Shown here: in pieces, positions 38,987 to 48,205 of the stretch | Position numbering within the stretch: the stretch's first letter is position 1 | Layout: every line of letters begins with the position of its first letter | Assembly: GCA_934309145.1 (NCBI GenBank) | Contig: CAKRCW010000002.1 | Span: forward strand, 274,818 to 338,817 | Direction: 5' to 3' | DNA length: 64,000 nucleotides | Source: an uncultured Lachnospiraceae bacterium | GTDB taxonomy: Bacteria > Bacillota > Clostridia > Lachnospirales > Lachnospiraceae | The notes under the pieces: generated by a model | What the model was told of the DNA's origin: nothing | Seen by the model: only the letters and a program-made list of their open reading frames with translations | Databases searched by the model: none | Program-made: the position numbers and the translations under genes

Positions 38987-39304
38987 CTATATAATTTTAT
39001 TAACAATCTCTTCAAGCTCAGGTCTCTTAACAAGACCTCTTCTTCTGTCCTTCTCCTCGCCATCCTTGAAAAACAGGATAGTAGGCGAAGCCATAACCTG
39101 ATATTTTTCTGCAAGCTCACTGTCAAAGTTTACATTAACCTTAACTACCTTAAGCTTATCCTCGAAGTCATCCTCTATGCCGCCAAGGATAGGTGACATC
39201 TGCTTACATGGAATACAACTATCAGAATAGAACTCAACGATTACAGGTAATGCAGACTCAATTACCTCCGCATTAAAATCCTCGCCACTTACTCTCTTTG
39301 CCAT
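38987..39304 (-). CDS. Thioredoxin-like protein with CIPC active site
   Basis: The 105-residue protein has a thioredoxin fold pattern with Cys30-Ile-Pro-Cys33 (FYSDSCIPCKQM) in place of CGPC and the cis-proline in VMASPTILFF. It lies between the TusA-like and ThiS-like genes. It may reduce persulfides in this sulfur relay, or supply electrons to APS reduction, with trxB as its reductase. The altered CxxC and the genomic position argue against the main housekeeping thioredoxin. Confidence 0.88.
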   Translation of the reverse strand: MAKRVSGEDFNAEVIESALPVIVEFYSDSCIPCKQMSPILGGIEDDFEDKLKVVKVNVNFDSELAEKYQVMASPTILFFKDGEEKDRRRGLVKRPELEEIVNKII

Positions 39305-39314
39305 GTCTGCCTCC

Positions 39315-39560
39315 TTACTCCTCTATCTTCTTAACGATAAGGTCATAGGTTCCGTTCTCATTGTCAATAAGCTTAAGTATCTGCTGTCCCTCTTCCTTAA
39401 AGCTTCTAGGAACATTCTGTACAGGCTCTCCGTCATTCATTGTTACTGCAAGAACCTGACCTACCTCAAGCTCCTCCATTGCAACCTTTGCCTTAACAAA
39501 TGTCATAGGGCAGACAACATCAGTTATATCAACTCTCTCATCAATTTCAAAATCAGCCAT
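39315..39560 (-). CDS. TusA/SirA-family sulfur-transfer protein
   Basis: The 81-residue protein has the family VVCPMTFVKAKVAMEEL motif with the sulfur-carrying Cys17, followed by the GQVLAVTMNDGEP strand. TusA proteins pass persulfide sulfur between enzymes. Its start lies 8 bases inside the 3' end of the sulfite reductase gene. A sirA/tusA gene also occurs in the Wolinella thiocarboxylate methionine cluster, which supports a relay from sulfite reductase to the ThiS-like carrier (inference). Confidence 0.9.
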   Translation of the reverse strand: MADFEIDERVDITDVVCPMTFVKAKVAMEELEVGQVLAVTMNDGEPVQNVPRSFKEEGQQILKLIDNENGTYDLIVKKIEE

Positions 39561-40413
39561 TATATGCCTCCTTCAATACTTCTTTAAATTTATCTATGCC
39601 AACCCGCTCAATAGTAAATCTGAAACGCTCACTTGGCTTTGCATAGTCATCAAAAAACTGGATTGCCGCATCTGTAACTCTGAACAACTGCTCCTCTGAG
39701 GTTATTACAGGAAGAAGCTCGTCACCCTTACAGATTCTATTACCAAATAATCCACCAAATGAAACAAGATATCCGCTTGTTCCCTTCCATGCATCTGTAG
39801 GACATGCCTTTGCACATCTTCCACAGTAGTTACACTTATTTGTGTCAAGCACAAGCTCGCCATCCTCTATTGTGATAGCATTCTCTCTACAAGCCTTAAC
39901 ACATACACCACACATGATACAGCTTGGCTTGTCATACTCTACTATGCATGCACCCTTTATTCCTACATCATTCTCCTCTGCCTTAAGACAGTTGTTCTGA
40001 CATCCGGTTACACCGAACTTGAACTTGTGAGGTAGCTCTCTCGCATAGTATCTCTCATCTAACTTCTTAGCTATATCGTATGAATCTATATTTCCACTAG
40101 GACATATCTGGTTACCCTGACACGCTGTAACGGTTCTTACTCTAGGTCCGCAAACTCCCGGCTTACATCCGCCCTTCGCAAGTTCATCCTTAACTTCCTC
40201 GACATTTTCCAATTTGATAAATGGAATCTCCACACTCTGTCTGGATGTAAGATGAACATGTCCGTCACCGTATCTCTCAGCAACCTCTGCTATCTTTATA
40301 AGATTCTCGGCAGTGAGATTACCTCCCACAACCTGAAGCCTTAAGGAAAAGTGGTTCTTCTGCTTCTGTCTCATGAATCCACCTTTTTTAAGTGCTGCGT
40401 AATCAACTCCCAT
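39553..40413 (-). CDS. Siroheme sulfite reductase with ferredoxin insert
   Basis: The 286-residue protein begins with a nitrite/sulfite reductase ferredoxin-like half-domain (HFSLRLQVVGGNLTAENL, then HLTSRQSVEIPFI). The siroheme/Fe4S4 cysteines are TACQGNQICPSG and VTGCQNNCLKAEEN. It then has two ferredoxin motifs, CIMCGVCVKACREN and CNYCGRCAKACPTD. It resembles the small single-subunit sulfite reductases and AsrC. It reduces sulfite by six electrons to sulfide, and its siroheme is made by the hem genes just downstream. AGGAGG precedes the ATG. Confidence 0.9.
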   Translation of the reverse strand: MGVDYAALKKGGFMRQKQKNHFSLRLQVVGGNLTAENLIKIAEVAERYGDGHVHLTSRQSVEIPFIKLENVEEVKDELAKGGCKPGVCGPRVRTVTACQGNQICPSGNIDSYDIAKKLDERYYARELPHKFKFGVTGCQNNCLKAEENDVGIKGACIVEYDKPSCIMCGVCVKACRENAITIEDGELVLDTNKCNYCGRCAKACPTDAWKGTSGYLVSFGGLFGNRICKGDELLPVITSEEQLFRVTDAAIQFFDDYAKPSERFRFTIERVGIDKFKEVLKEAYNG

Positions 40414-40425
40414 TTGTACTTCCTC

Positions 40426-41649
40426 CTAATTTTCTATAGCATTCTTGAAATCTTCTATAAGATCCTCTATGTCCTCTATGCCGAGACTGATTCTTATCAA
40501 ATCATCATATACACCTGCATCAGCCTTTTCCTTCTCAGTGCTGTGTGCATTTAAGGTTGACTCAGGATGAATGATAAGAGTCTTTGTATCTCCAATATTG
40601 GACACTATCTTAGGAACAGTAAGTGCATTTATAATGGAAAATGCTCTCTCCTTTGAACCGACACGAATCGTAAGTATCGCACCATATCCATTCGTGAGAA
40701 TCTTGTCTGCTACATCATGCCATCTGCTGCTCTCAAGTCCCGGATAATTAACTGTGATGTCATCATATTCCGATAAGAACTTAGCGAGCTCCATAGCGTT
40801 GTAACAGGCACGCTCCATTCTAAGACCAAGTGTCTCCATTCCAAGCATATTATAAAATGCTGTCTGTGGTGCCATACAGGCTCCTGTATTTCTGAACAGT
40901 CCGTTTCTGAGCTTTGCTGTATATGCAAACTTGCCAAACTTTGCATATTCGCGAAGTCCCGGATATCTGTCCTTATCCCACTTGAATCGTCCGCTGTCAG
41001 TTATCACTCCACTAATCGAATTACTGTTTCCGTTTATGTATTTCGAGGTTGAGTTTACAACGATATCTGCTCCAAAGTCAATAGGTTTAACAAGGTAAGC
41101 TGTGGCAACTGTATTATCCATAACAAGTGGGAGTCCGTACTCATGTGCGAGCTTTGAAAGCTTCTCAATATCCACCACATCAAGCTTTGGATTACCGATT
41201 GTCTCGGCAAATATAACTCTTGTGTTTTCATTTATGGCTGCCCTGACAGCCTCCTCATCTGATATGTCAACAAATACGGTCTTTATTCCAAATGCCTCAA
41301 AATCATGGAAAACATCTATCGAACCACCATATAAGCTGGTAGATGCTATAATTTCCTGTCCCGCACATACTATATTAAGCAGTGCATTTGTGATTGCTGC
41401 CATACCTGACGCACACGCAACCGATACAAGTCCATTTTCAAGTGAACTCATTCTGTTCTCAAATGCAAGTACAGTGGGATTGTTTATTCTTGTATAAGAA
41501 AATCCTGTTGCCTTGTTGTTAAACAGCTTCTCATGCTGTTCAGCAGATGTCTGGTAAAATGCGCTCGACTGATATATCGGTGTAAGTGTTGCTCCGGTAT
41601 TCTCATCACCCATTATATTGCTGTGTAAAAGTGCTGTATTAAATCTCAT
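40426..41649 (-). CDS. metY: O-acetylhomoserine sulfhydrylase
   Basis: The 407-residue Cys/Met-metabolism PLP enzyme has YTRINNPTV, LENGLVSVACASGMAAI, the PLP lysine in VVNSTSKYINGNS (Lys203 from this start) and MLGMETLGLRMERAC. It makes homocysteine from O-acetylhomoserine and a sulfur donor. In this cluster the donor may be the thiocarboxylate of the ThiS-like protein rather than free sulfide, as shown for Wolinella MetY. The start at 41649 follows a GGAGGG; the longer reading adds four residues. Confidence 0.92.
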   Translation of the reverse strand: MRFNTALLHSNIMGDENTGATLTPIYQSSAFYQTSAEQHEKLFNNKATGFSYTRINNPTVLAFENRMSSLENGLVSVACASGMAAITNALLNIVCAGQEIIASTSLYGGSIDVFHDFEAFGIKTVFVDISDEEAVRAAINENTRVIFAETIGNPKLDVVDIEKLSKLAHEYGLPLVMDNTVATAYLVKPIDFGADIVVNSTSKYINGNSNSISGVITDSGRFKWDKDRYPGLREYAKFGKFAYTAKLRNGLFRNTGACMAPQTAFYNMLGMETLGLRMERACYNAMELAKFLSEYDDITVNYPGLESSRWHDVADKILTNGYGAILTIRVGSKERAFSIINALTVPKIVSNIGDTKTLIIHPESTLNAHSTEKEKADAGVYDDLIRISLGIEDIEDLIEDFKNAIEN

Positions 41650-41677
41650 ATTGCCCTCCATACTAGCTATGCTTAGC

Positions 41678-43312
41678 TTAGATGTAATCTCTTCCGTTTA
41701 CTATTACTCCATCATAAGCTGACTGCATTCGGACAAATTTTGACACTTCCTCCACGCTGCTTCCATTTTCATTCCAGTTGGTAATGTATTTATCAGCGTC
41801 AAGCTTAGCTGCCTGCTTCTCGCTTACAAGAAGGAGAACTACAAGTCCTGCTCTGTGCAGATGCTTTACTACATTCTCTACATCCTCACCATCTGCTGGT
41901 GCGTACAGATATGTATGTCTGCCTGCTAAGTTAAGGGCCTTTTCTATCTCCTCAACGAATGCGCGATTTACATTGTCCTTGTTGTCAACAAACAAAGCTG
42001 TGACTGCCTTCTGACCTTTTATTGCAGCTCTGACATTTCTGTCAACCCTGCCCTCATAGCTTCCTGAGTCCTCTTTATTTACCTTCTCAACAACACCACA
42101 GGCTGATGTCATGTTTGTGACTCTGTCAATTAAGATGAACTCACCTAAGGTCTTATGGTTCTTAAACTCATCTACAACTATCTTATCTGCAAGTATAATC
42201 TTGCATACTGCTATCTCGTTCTTAGATAATACCGATATCTTATTTTCCTCTCCGGTATTGACATCTATTGCATACTCTATCTCAGCTACAACACCGGGAA
42301 TCGTCTTAGTGCCAAGCTTGAAGAAGAAGTTCTTTCCCTGTATAAGCTCCTCATCATCCATCCAGAGAAGAGTTGCTGTTATTGATGAGGCAACCTTTGC
42401 ACCTGAGTCAACTGTGAGCACGCAGCCTCTTGATACATCCACCTCTCTGTCAAGCTGGATTGTAACAGGCTGTCCCTTTACAGCCTTATCTGAGAGCTTA
42501 TCTCCCACATGTATACTCTTAACCTTTGCAGTCTCACTGCTCGGAAGAGTCACTATCTCGTCGCCAACATTTATGCTGCCTGTCTCAATCTGTCCCTGAA
42601 AACCTCTGAAGGTGTGGTCTGGTCTACATACTCTCTGAACCGGCATATAGAAGCCCTGCTCATCATTATCCTCGGATATATCTATATCCTCAAGATAAGG
42701 CAGAAGTGCCTTTCCTGTGTACCAAGGAATGTTGTCGGAATGTGTAGTTACGTTGTCACCCTCTGTTGCAGATACAGGTATTATTGTGATATTAGCAAGC
42801 TTAAGCTCACCTGCAAGCTCATTTATCTGTACCTCTATCTCTCGGAATCTCTTCTCATCATAGCCTACAAGGTCCATCTTGTTTACTGCAAATACGAAGT
42901 ATCTTATTCCCATCAATGCACATATTCTTGCGTGTCGTCTTGTCTGTACAAGAACTCCCTGCTTTGCATCTATAAGGATTACAGCAAGGTCTGCAAATGA
43001 TGCTCCAACCGCCATGTTTCTTGTGTACTCCTCGTGTCCCGGAGTATCAGCTACTATGAAGCTTCTCTTGTCTGTAGTGAAGTAACGGTAAGCTACATCT
43101 ATTGTGATACCCTGCTCACGCTCTGCCATAAGTCCGTCGAGCAAAAGAGAGTAATCTATTGCACCTCCGCGGCTTCCAACCTTACTGTCTAACTCTAATG
43201 CCTTCTCCTGATCTGTGTAGAGGAGCTTAGAGTCATATAAAATATGTCCAATCAGTGTTGATTTTCCATCGTCCACGCTTCCGCATGTAATAAATTTTAA
43301 TAATCCACTCAT
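41678..43312 (-). CDS. cysN: Sulfate adenylyltransferase subunit 1 with a degenerate APS-kinase-like tail
   Basis: Residues 1-~415 are the CysN GTPase: P-loop GSVDDGKST (11-19), DTPGHEEYTRN, AVNKMDLVG, then EF-Tu-like beta-barrels. With CysD it activates sulfate to APS. Residues ~435-544 resemble APS kinase (the LAGRHTYLY, DVENVVKHLHRAGLVVLLLVS pattern). However, the Walker A GLSGSGKST is replaced by VDNKDNVNR and the domain is short, so it should not phosphorylate APS. This agrees with the AprAB-like APS reductase in the same operon, which needs no PAPS. It lies one base after cysD. Confidence 0.92.
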   Translation of the reverse strand: MSGLLKFITCGSVDDGKSTLIGHILYDSKLLYTDQEKALELDSKVGSRGGAIDYSLLLDGLMAEREQGITIDVAYRYFTTDKRSFIVADTPGHEEYTRNMAVGASFADLAVILIDAKQGVLVQTRRHARICALMGIRYFVFAVNKMDLVGYDEKRFREIEVQINELAGELKLANITIIPVSATEGDNVTTHSDNIPWYTGKALLPYLEDIDISEDNDEQGFYMPVQRVCRPDHTFRGFQGQIETGSINVGDEIVTLPSSETAKVKSIHVGDKLSDKAVKGQPVTIQLDREVDVSRGCVLTVDSGAKVASSITATLLWMDDEELIQGKNFFFKLGTKTIPGVVAEIEYAIDVNTGEENKISVLSKNEIAVCKIILADKIVVDEFKNHKTLGEFILIDRVTNMTSACGVVEKVNKEDSGSYEGRVDRNVRAAIKGQKAVTALFVDNKDNVNRAFVEEIEKALNLAGRHTYLYAPADGEDVENVVKHLHRAGLVVLLLVSEKQAAKLDADKYITNWNENGSSVEEVSKFVRMQSAYDGVIVNGRDYI

Positions 43313-43313
43313 C

Positions 43314-44213
43314 CTAGAAATACCCCTCTCTCTTTCTTCTTTCCATGCTGCCTGCTGCCTCGTTATCTATAACTCTTGTTGTTCTCTCAGATGATACCGC
43401 ACTGAGTGTCTCATCTATGATTTCATCAAGTGTAGCAGCAGTTGATTCACAACCGCCTGTAAGAGGATAGCAGCCAAGTGTTCTGAAACGTACACTCTTA
43501 TATTCTATCTTCTCTCCCGGAAGAAGCTTCATACGGTCATCATCAACCATGATGATATTGCCGTCACGATATACAACCGGTCTCACCTTTGCGAAATACA
43601 GAGAAGGTATCTCTATATTCTCTCTCTTTATGTACTGCCAGATATCTGTCTCAGTCCAGTTAGATAACGGAAATACTCTTACCTCTTCCTTCTTCTTAAT
43701 CTTGGAATTATAGAGCTTCCACATCTCAGGTCTCTGGTTCTTAGGATCCCATGCATGGTGCTCATTTCTAAATGAGAAGATTCTCTCCTTTGCTCTTGAT
43801 TTCTCCTCATCTCTTCGTCCACCACCGAAGGCTGCCGTAAATCCATATTTATCAAGTGCCTGCTTAAGAGCCTGTGTTTTCATAATATCTGTGTAGGCTG
43901 AGCCGTGGTCAAAAGGATTGATTCCCTGCTTCACGCCCTCCTCGTTGATATACTCAAGCATCTCTATTCCAAGCTTTTTAGCCATGTAATCTCTGAACTC
44001 TATCATTTCCTTAAACTTCCATGTTGTGTTTACATGTAAAAATGGAAATGGCGGCTTCTCCGGATAAAATGCTTTCATTGCAAGGTGCAGCATGACTGAG
44101 CTGTCCTTTCCTATAGAGTAAAGCATAACCGGCTTCTCGCACTCAGCAGCTACCTCTCTTATGATATATATTGCTTCTGCTTCAAGTTCATCAAGATGTG
44201 ATAATTCACCCAT
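43314..44213 (-). CDS. cysD: Sulfate adenylyltransferase subunit 2
   Basis: The ~299-residue PP-loop enzyme starts GELSHLDELEAEAIYIIREV and has the ATP motif LYSIGKDSSVMLHLA and FGGGRRDEEKSRAKERIFSF. It forms APS from sulfate and ATP together with CysN. I start it at the ATG 44211-44213, which fits the family N terminus; a longer reading from 44234 would begin with TTG. Confidence 0.95.
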   Translation of the reverse strand: MGELSHLDELEAEAIYIIREVAAECEKPVMLYSIGKDSSVMLHLAMKAFYPEKPPFPFLHVNTTWKFKEMIEFRDYMAKKLGIEMLEYINEEGVKQGINPFDHGSAYTDIMKTQALKQALDKYGFTAAFGGGRRDEEKSRAKERIFSFRNEHHAWDPKNQRPEMWKLYNSKIKKKEEVRVFPLSNWTETDIWQYIKRENIEIPSLYFAKVRPVVYRDGNIIMVDDDRMKLLPGEKIEYKSVRFRTLGCYPLTGGCESTAATLDEIIDETLSAVSSERTTRVIDNEAAGSMERRKREGYF

Positions 44214-44237
44214 CCTTCGTACCATCCTTTCCAAAAT

Positions 44238-44552
44238 CTAGTATTTGTTAGATTCTTTTTTATTAATAACTATCTGGCTTTCTGTTCCATCCCTCTTGCT
44301 TATGCTCCATATAAGCTCGCTGTCGCTTGACTTTACTGTCATTCTGCTTCCCATACCGCCTATATCAGCTCCGAGGTATAAGGCTATCGCTCCGAATTTA
44401 CATTCCTTTATGCAGGAGGAACAGCCCCAGCAGTCCTTCGGATATTTAATGTAAGCCTTCCTGTCCTCATTTAGCTTTATTAAGCTTCCCGGACAAACCT
44501 TCTCACACATACCACACGCTTTACATATATCAGGATTAATAACTATGCTCAT
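44238..44552 (-). CDS. aprB: APS reductase iron-sulfur subunit, AprB-like
   Basis: The 104-residue protein has two [4Fe-4S] motifs, CKACGMCEKVCPG near the N terminus and DCWGCSSCIKECKFGAI, matching AprB. It stops near residue 104, whereas AprB of sulfate reducers is about 150-170 residues with a tail that wraps around AprA. The compact form fits an assimilatory role. It overlaps the 3' end of aprA by 17 bases. Confidence 0.87.
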   Translation of the reverse strand: MSIVINPDICKACGMCEKVCPGSLIKLNEDRKAYIKYPKDCWGCSSCIKECKFGAIALYLGADIGGMGSRMTVKSSDSELIWSISKRDGTESQIVINKKESNKY

Positions 44553-46236
44553 AGTTCTCCTCCCTTCCTACAAGGTCACGAAGAATAATCTTAATCTCTC
44601 CATTTTCATACCTTGAATTAACATATTTAAGCCAATCATCACTCTTTTTTGGATAATCAAGATTTTCAGCAAAGCTGTGCCATCTCGTTTCCTTCCTTGC
44701 CCTTAAATGTGCTATCACAGCGAGACATACAATAAGTCTCTCCTTAAGCTCGTATACAAACATAAGCTCATGCATATCATTTGCACCTATATCACCGGCA
44801 AGCTCGATAAGCTGATTGATTTTTGCCTCGGCAAGAGCAAGCTGCTTCTCATTAAACTGATAATGTGTCGATATTCCTCCGGCATAATTATCCATCACCT
44901 TCTGCATTGCTTCCTCCAATGCCTCTGCCGTAAACATTCCCTGTGCATTGTTATTCAGGTAGCTGTCATATTCCTCTATCTTCTTATCAAATATCTCATC
45001 TAAGTAACTGTCGTCTGTACAACTGTCACTTTCTTCATTCAGCCTCTTAACTATATCCAGAGCTGCAAGCTCGCCCTCAACCATAGCTCCTGTAACGTAT
45101 TTCTGCGGGCATCCTCCTGCAACATCACCTGCTGCATACAAGCCCTTTATTGTTGTCTGTCTGTTGTTGTCCACCCAGTAACCGCTGGCTGTATGACCTC
45201 CGACTATGTAAGGCTCTGTTCCCTCTATCTCAACATTCTGCCCGCTTGGATTTTTGCCCGACTCTATCCATTTTAATGTCTGGCTTGGAGCCATATTAAG
45301 ATATGCACGCTTCAGTGAATCATCCTGCTCACTGCTTATTCCCTCAGTTCTTAAGTAGCAAGGACCTCTGCCCTCCAGATTCTCCATCACGGTTCCATAT
45401 ACTCTCTCTGAGGTTGTAAGACCATATTTTGTCTCATACACCTCTCCCTTGGAATTGACCTGCTTGGCACCAACTCCCTGAGCGATGGTTCCTGTTGGAG
45501 CGATTGTGTCCTTACATCTCAATGCGATAAATCTCATCTCAAAGGTTGTCATCTCTGCTCCGCTTAAGATTCCCATCGCATATCCTGCTCCTGTGTTAAA
45601 TGGCGGATACCACATCTTATGTCTCGAAAATCCCGGATTGTTTGGTCTGTATAAGCCAGCCGCTCCGCCTGTCGCACATATAACCTTTTTAGCTCTTATC
45701 TCATATGCCTTGTTCTCGTCTATCGAAAATCCAACAGCACCCTTTATTACGTTATCTTCAACTATATAATCTGTTATGTTTAACCTGTTTATTACCTTCA
45801 CATTGTCAAGCTTCTCTACTGCTGCCGCAAGAAGAGGTTTCATATTCTCACCATTTATCTTGATGTTTCTGTTTCCTCTTGCAACATACTCTCCGTTTTC
45901 GTCTTTAAGAATGACAAGCCCAAGCTTTTCCATCTTCTCTGTGACACGGTTAAGCCCCTCTGACATTGAGAGCAGCAAATCCTCTCTCACTATATTATCA
46001 GCGTCCTTCTTTGCATAATCGACATAATCCTCCGGCTTTCTTCCTTTGACGATGTAAGCGTTTATCGCATTTACACCCGCTGCAAGGCAGCCGCTTCTCT
46101 TAATATTTGCCTTCTCTGCAATGATTACTTGATAATCTGAATTCTCGCTTATCGTCAGTGCCGCATAGCAGCCTGCCGTACCGCCCCCGATTATAAGGAC
46201 ATCTGTATGAAGAATTACTCTGTCATCAATTTTCAT
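44536..46236 (-). CDS. aprA: APS reductase flavoprotein subunit, AprA-like
   Basis: The 566-residue FAD protein of the fumarate reductase/AprA family has VLIIGGGTAGCYAALTI, RSGCLAAGVNAINAYI and the C-terminal AAGDVAGGCPQKYVTGAMVEGE. With the adjacent AprB-like ferredoxin it should reduce APS to sulfite and AMP. No Qmo or Dsr genes are nearby, and CysDN rather than Sat makes the APS, so this is an assimilatory use of the AprAB type. Start 46236 is chosen because GGAGG lies 8 bases upstream; the longer reading begins with GTG. Confidence 0.88.
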   Translation of the reverse strand: MKIDDRVILHTDVLIIGGGTAGCYAALTISENSDYQVIIAEKANIKRSGCLAAGVNAINAYIVKGRKPEDYVDYAKKDADNIVREDLLLSMSEGLNRVTEKMEKLGLVILKDENGEYVARGNRNIKINGENMKPLLAAAVEKLDNVKVINRLNITDYIVEDNVIKGAVGFSIDENKAYEIRAKKVICATGGAAGLYRPNNPGFSRHKMWYPPFNTGAGYAMGILSGAEMTTFEMRFIALRCKDTIAPTGTIAQGVGAKQVNSKGEVYETKYGLTTSERVYGTVMENLEGRGPCYLRTEGISSEQDDSLKRAYLNMAPSQTLKWIESGKNPSGQNVEIEGTEPYIVGGHTASGYWVDNNRQTTIKGLYAAGDVAGGCPQKYVTGAMVEGELAALDIVKRLNEESDSCTDDSYLDEIFDKKIEEYDSYLNNNAQGMFTAEALEEAMQKVMDNYAGGISTHYQFNEKQLALAEAKINQLIELAGDIGANDMHELMFVYELKERLIVCLAVIAHLRARKETRWHSFAENLDYPKKSDDWLKYVNSRYENGEIKIILRDLVGREENYEHSY

Positions 46237-46253
46237 AGCATTTTCCTCCACAA

Positions 46254-47315
46254 TTAGATATAGAATACATTCTGTTCCTGCATTTCCTTGTTCTCAAGGA
46301 GATATGTCTTTTCATCGTCAAATACATATAATCTGTAAATCAGCACATGCACCTTCTCACCGACATTAACTATATCCTTCTCCAATGAACGTTCACCTAT
46401 CACTGAAATTCCATTTATATCAACGGTTATATCCATCCTGTTACCCTTGAATACAACCTCTGTTACCATTCCTTCCTCCGCAGCACTTATGTACTGGTCG
46501 AGCTTTCCACTCTTTGATATCTTGATAAACTCAGGTCTTATTACTGCCTTGTCAGCATTCTCTATCCTTTCAAAGCCCTTCAGCTTATCATACTCCGAGA
46601 CAACTGAGGAGCGTCCTATAAACTGTGCCACAAACGGTGTGTGCGGTGATTTGTATATCTCAAGCGGTGTTCCCATCTGCTCAACCACACCATGGTTCGT
46701 GATGATTATCTCATCTGCAACTTCAACTGCCTCGTCCTGGTCATGTGTCACAAAAATGCTTGTTATTCCAAGCTTTTGTACCATTTCCTTAAGCCAAGTT
46801 CTAAGCTCCGTCCTTACCTTCGCATCGATAGCTGCAAATGGTTCGTCTAGCAATAGCACCTGCGGATTAGGGGCAAGAGCTCTTGCAAATGCCACTCTCT
46901 GTCTCTGACCGCCTGACAACTGGTTTGGATATCTCTTCTCCATACCTGCAAGCCCTGTCAGCTCAAGGAGCTCCATAACTCTCTCTCTTATCTGTTCCTT
47001 CGGCATCTTTTTAAGCTTTAGTCCAAATGCGACATTGTCATATACTGTCATATATCTGAACAGTGCATAGCTCTGAAATACAAAGCCTATGCCTCTCTTC
47101 GATGCCTGAATATCGTTTACTCTCTTCCCATCTATGTAGATATCACCAGAATTCGGATTTTCAAGTCCGGCTATCATTCTCAGAAGTGTTGTCTTTCCAC
47201 TTCCCGATGGTCCAAGCAACGCCACAAGTTTTCCTTTTTCCACACCAAAGCTTACGTTGTCCGATGCCAAGAAATCTCCATATCTTTTATATATATTTTT
47301 CATTTCAACATACAT
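46254..47315 (-). CDS. cysA: Sulfate/thiosulfate ABC transporter ATP-binding protein
   Basis: The 353-residue ATPase has Walker A GPSGSGKTTLL, signature LSGGQRQRVAFARAL, Walker B LLLDEPFAAID and the switch FVTHDQDEA. A C-terminal TOBE-like region follows from about 240. It powers the CysT/CysW permease encoded directly upstream (11-base gap). Confidence 0.93.
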   Translation of the reverse strand: MYVEMKNIYKRYGDFLASDNVSFGVEKGKLVALLGPSGSGKTTLLRMIAGLENPNSGDIYIDGKRVNDIQASKRGIGFVFQSYALFRYMTVYDNVAFGLKLKKMPKEQIRERVMELLELTGLAGMEKRYPNQLSGGQRQRVAFARALAPNPQVLLLDEPFAAIDAKVRTELRTWLKEMVQKLGITSIFVTHDQDEAVEVADEIIITNHGVVEQMGTPLEIYKSPHTPFVAQFIGRSSVVSEYDKLKGFERIENADKAVIRPEFIKISKSGKLDQYISAAEEGMVTEVVFKGNRMDITVDINGISVIGERSLEKDIVNVGEKVHVLIYRLYVFDDEKTYLLENKEMQEQNVFYI

Positions 47316-47326
47316 AGCACTCTCTC

Positions 47327-48193
47327 CTAACGTCCCTTTGGTTCTTTTAACCTGCTGCTGTGCTCGATTATGTTTCTCGCAAATAATATGATTATTGCAA
47401 GAATTACAAGTATTGATGATACCGCAAATGCCGATGTTATGGAGGTTCTCGTTCCAGACATATATAAAGCATCTATCTCAAGTGGAAGTGTGAATGTCTC
47501 TCCTCTAGTCTTTGACAAAGCATTTACTGCGCCAAATTCTCCAAGTGCTCTCGCTGTGCAAAGAATAATACCATATATGAGACCCCACTTCATGTGCGGT
47601 AATGTTATTTTTCTGAAAATTGTAAAGCCCTTCGCCCCCATCAGAGCTGCGGCTTCCTCCTCGTCCTTGCCCTGTACATTTAACACAGGTATTATCTCCC
47701 TCGATACAAATGGGAAGGTTACAAACACTGTTGCAAGAACAACTCCCGGTATTGCAAATGCTATCCTTATATCAGTTCCAAAGTGCATATTAATCGCTCT
47801 TATAACCGGGTAAAACCATCCAAGCCTGCCAAATGTCATCAGGTATGACAGACCAACTATTACCGGCGATATCGAAAATGGAATATCTATAAGTGTCGCA
47901 AGTATATGTTTTCCCTTAAATGAAAACTTAGTCAAAAGCCATGCTGCACATATTCCAAATATCGTATTTACTATAACCGCCACAACCGTTGCAAGAAGCG
48001 TAACCAAAAGTGCACTCTTTACATATTCTGTGGTTATCGACTTTATATAGAAGCTAAAGCCCTCTGCCAGAGAATTGCTGATAACCGATATGAGCGGCAC
48101 AACTAACATAAGTACAATAAATAAAACCGTAACCGTTATAAGAAGGTACTTTACTCTTTTTTTCGATTTTTCAAGCTTTTCAATCTCGTTCAT
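47327..48193 (-). CDS. cysW: Sulfate ABC transporter permease CysW
   Basis: The 288-residue protein has six hydrophobic helices and the EAA loop EEEAAALMGAKGFTIFRKITLP, followed by RALGEFGAVNALS, typical of CysW. It forms the membrane channel with CysT. It lies 12 bases after cysT. Confidence 0.92.
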   Translation of the reverse strand: MNEIEKLEKSKKRVKYLLITVTVLFIVLMLVVPLISVISNSLAEGFSFYIKSITTEYVKSALLVTLLATVVAVIVNTIFGICAAWLLTKFSFKGKHILATLIDIPFSISPVIVGLSYLMTFGRLGWFYPVIRAINMHFGTDIRIAFAIPGVVLATVFVTFPFVSREIIPVLNVQGKDEEEAAALMGAKGFTIFRKITLPHMKWGLIYGIILCTARALGEFGAVNALSKTRGETFTLPLEIDALYMSGTRTSITSAFAVSSILVILAIIILFARNIIEHSSRLKEPKGR

Positions 48194-48205
48194 CGTCCGC
48201 CTCCG

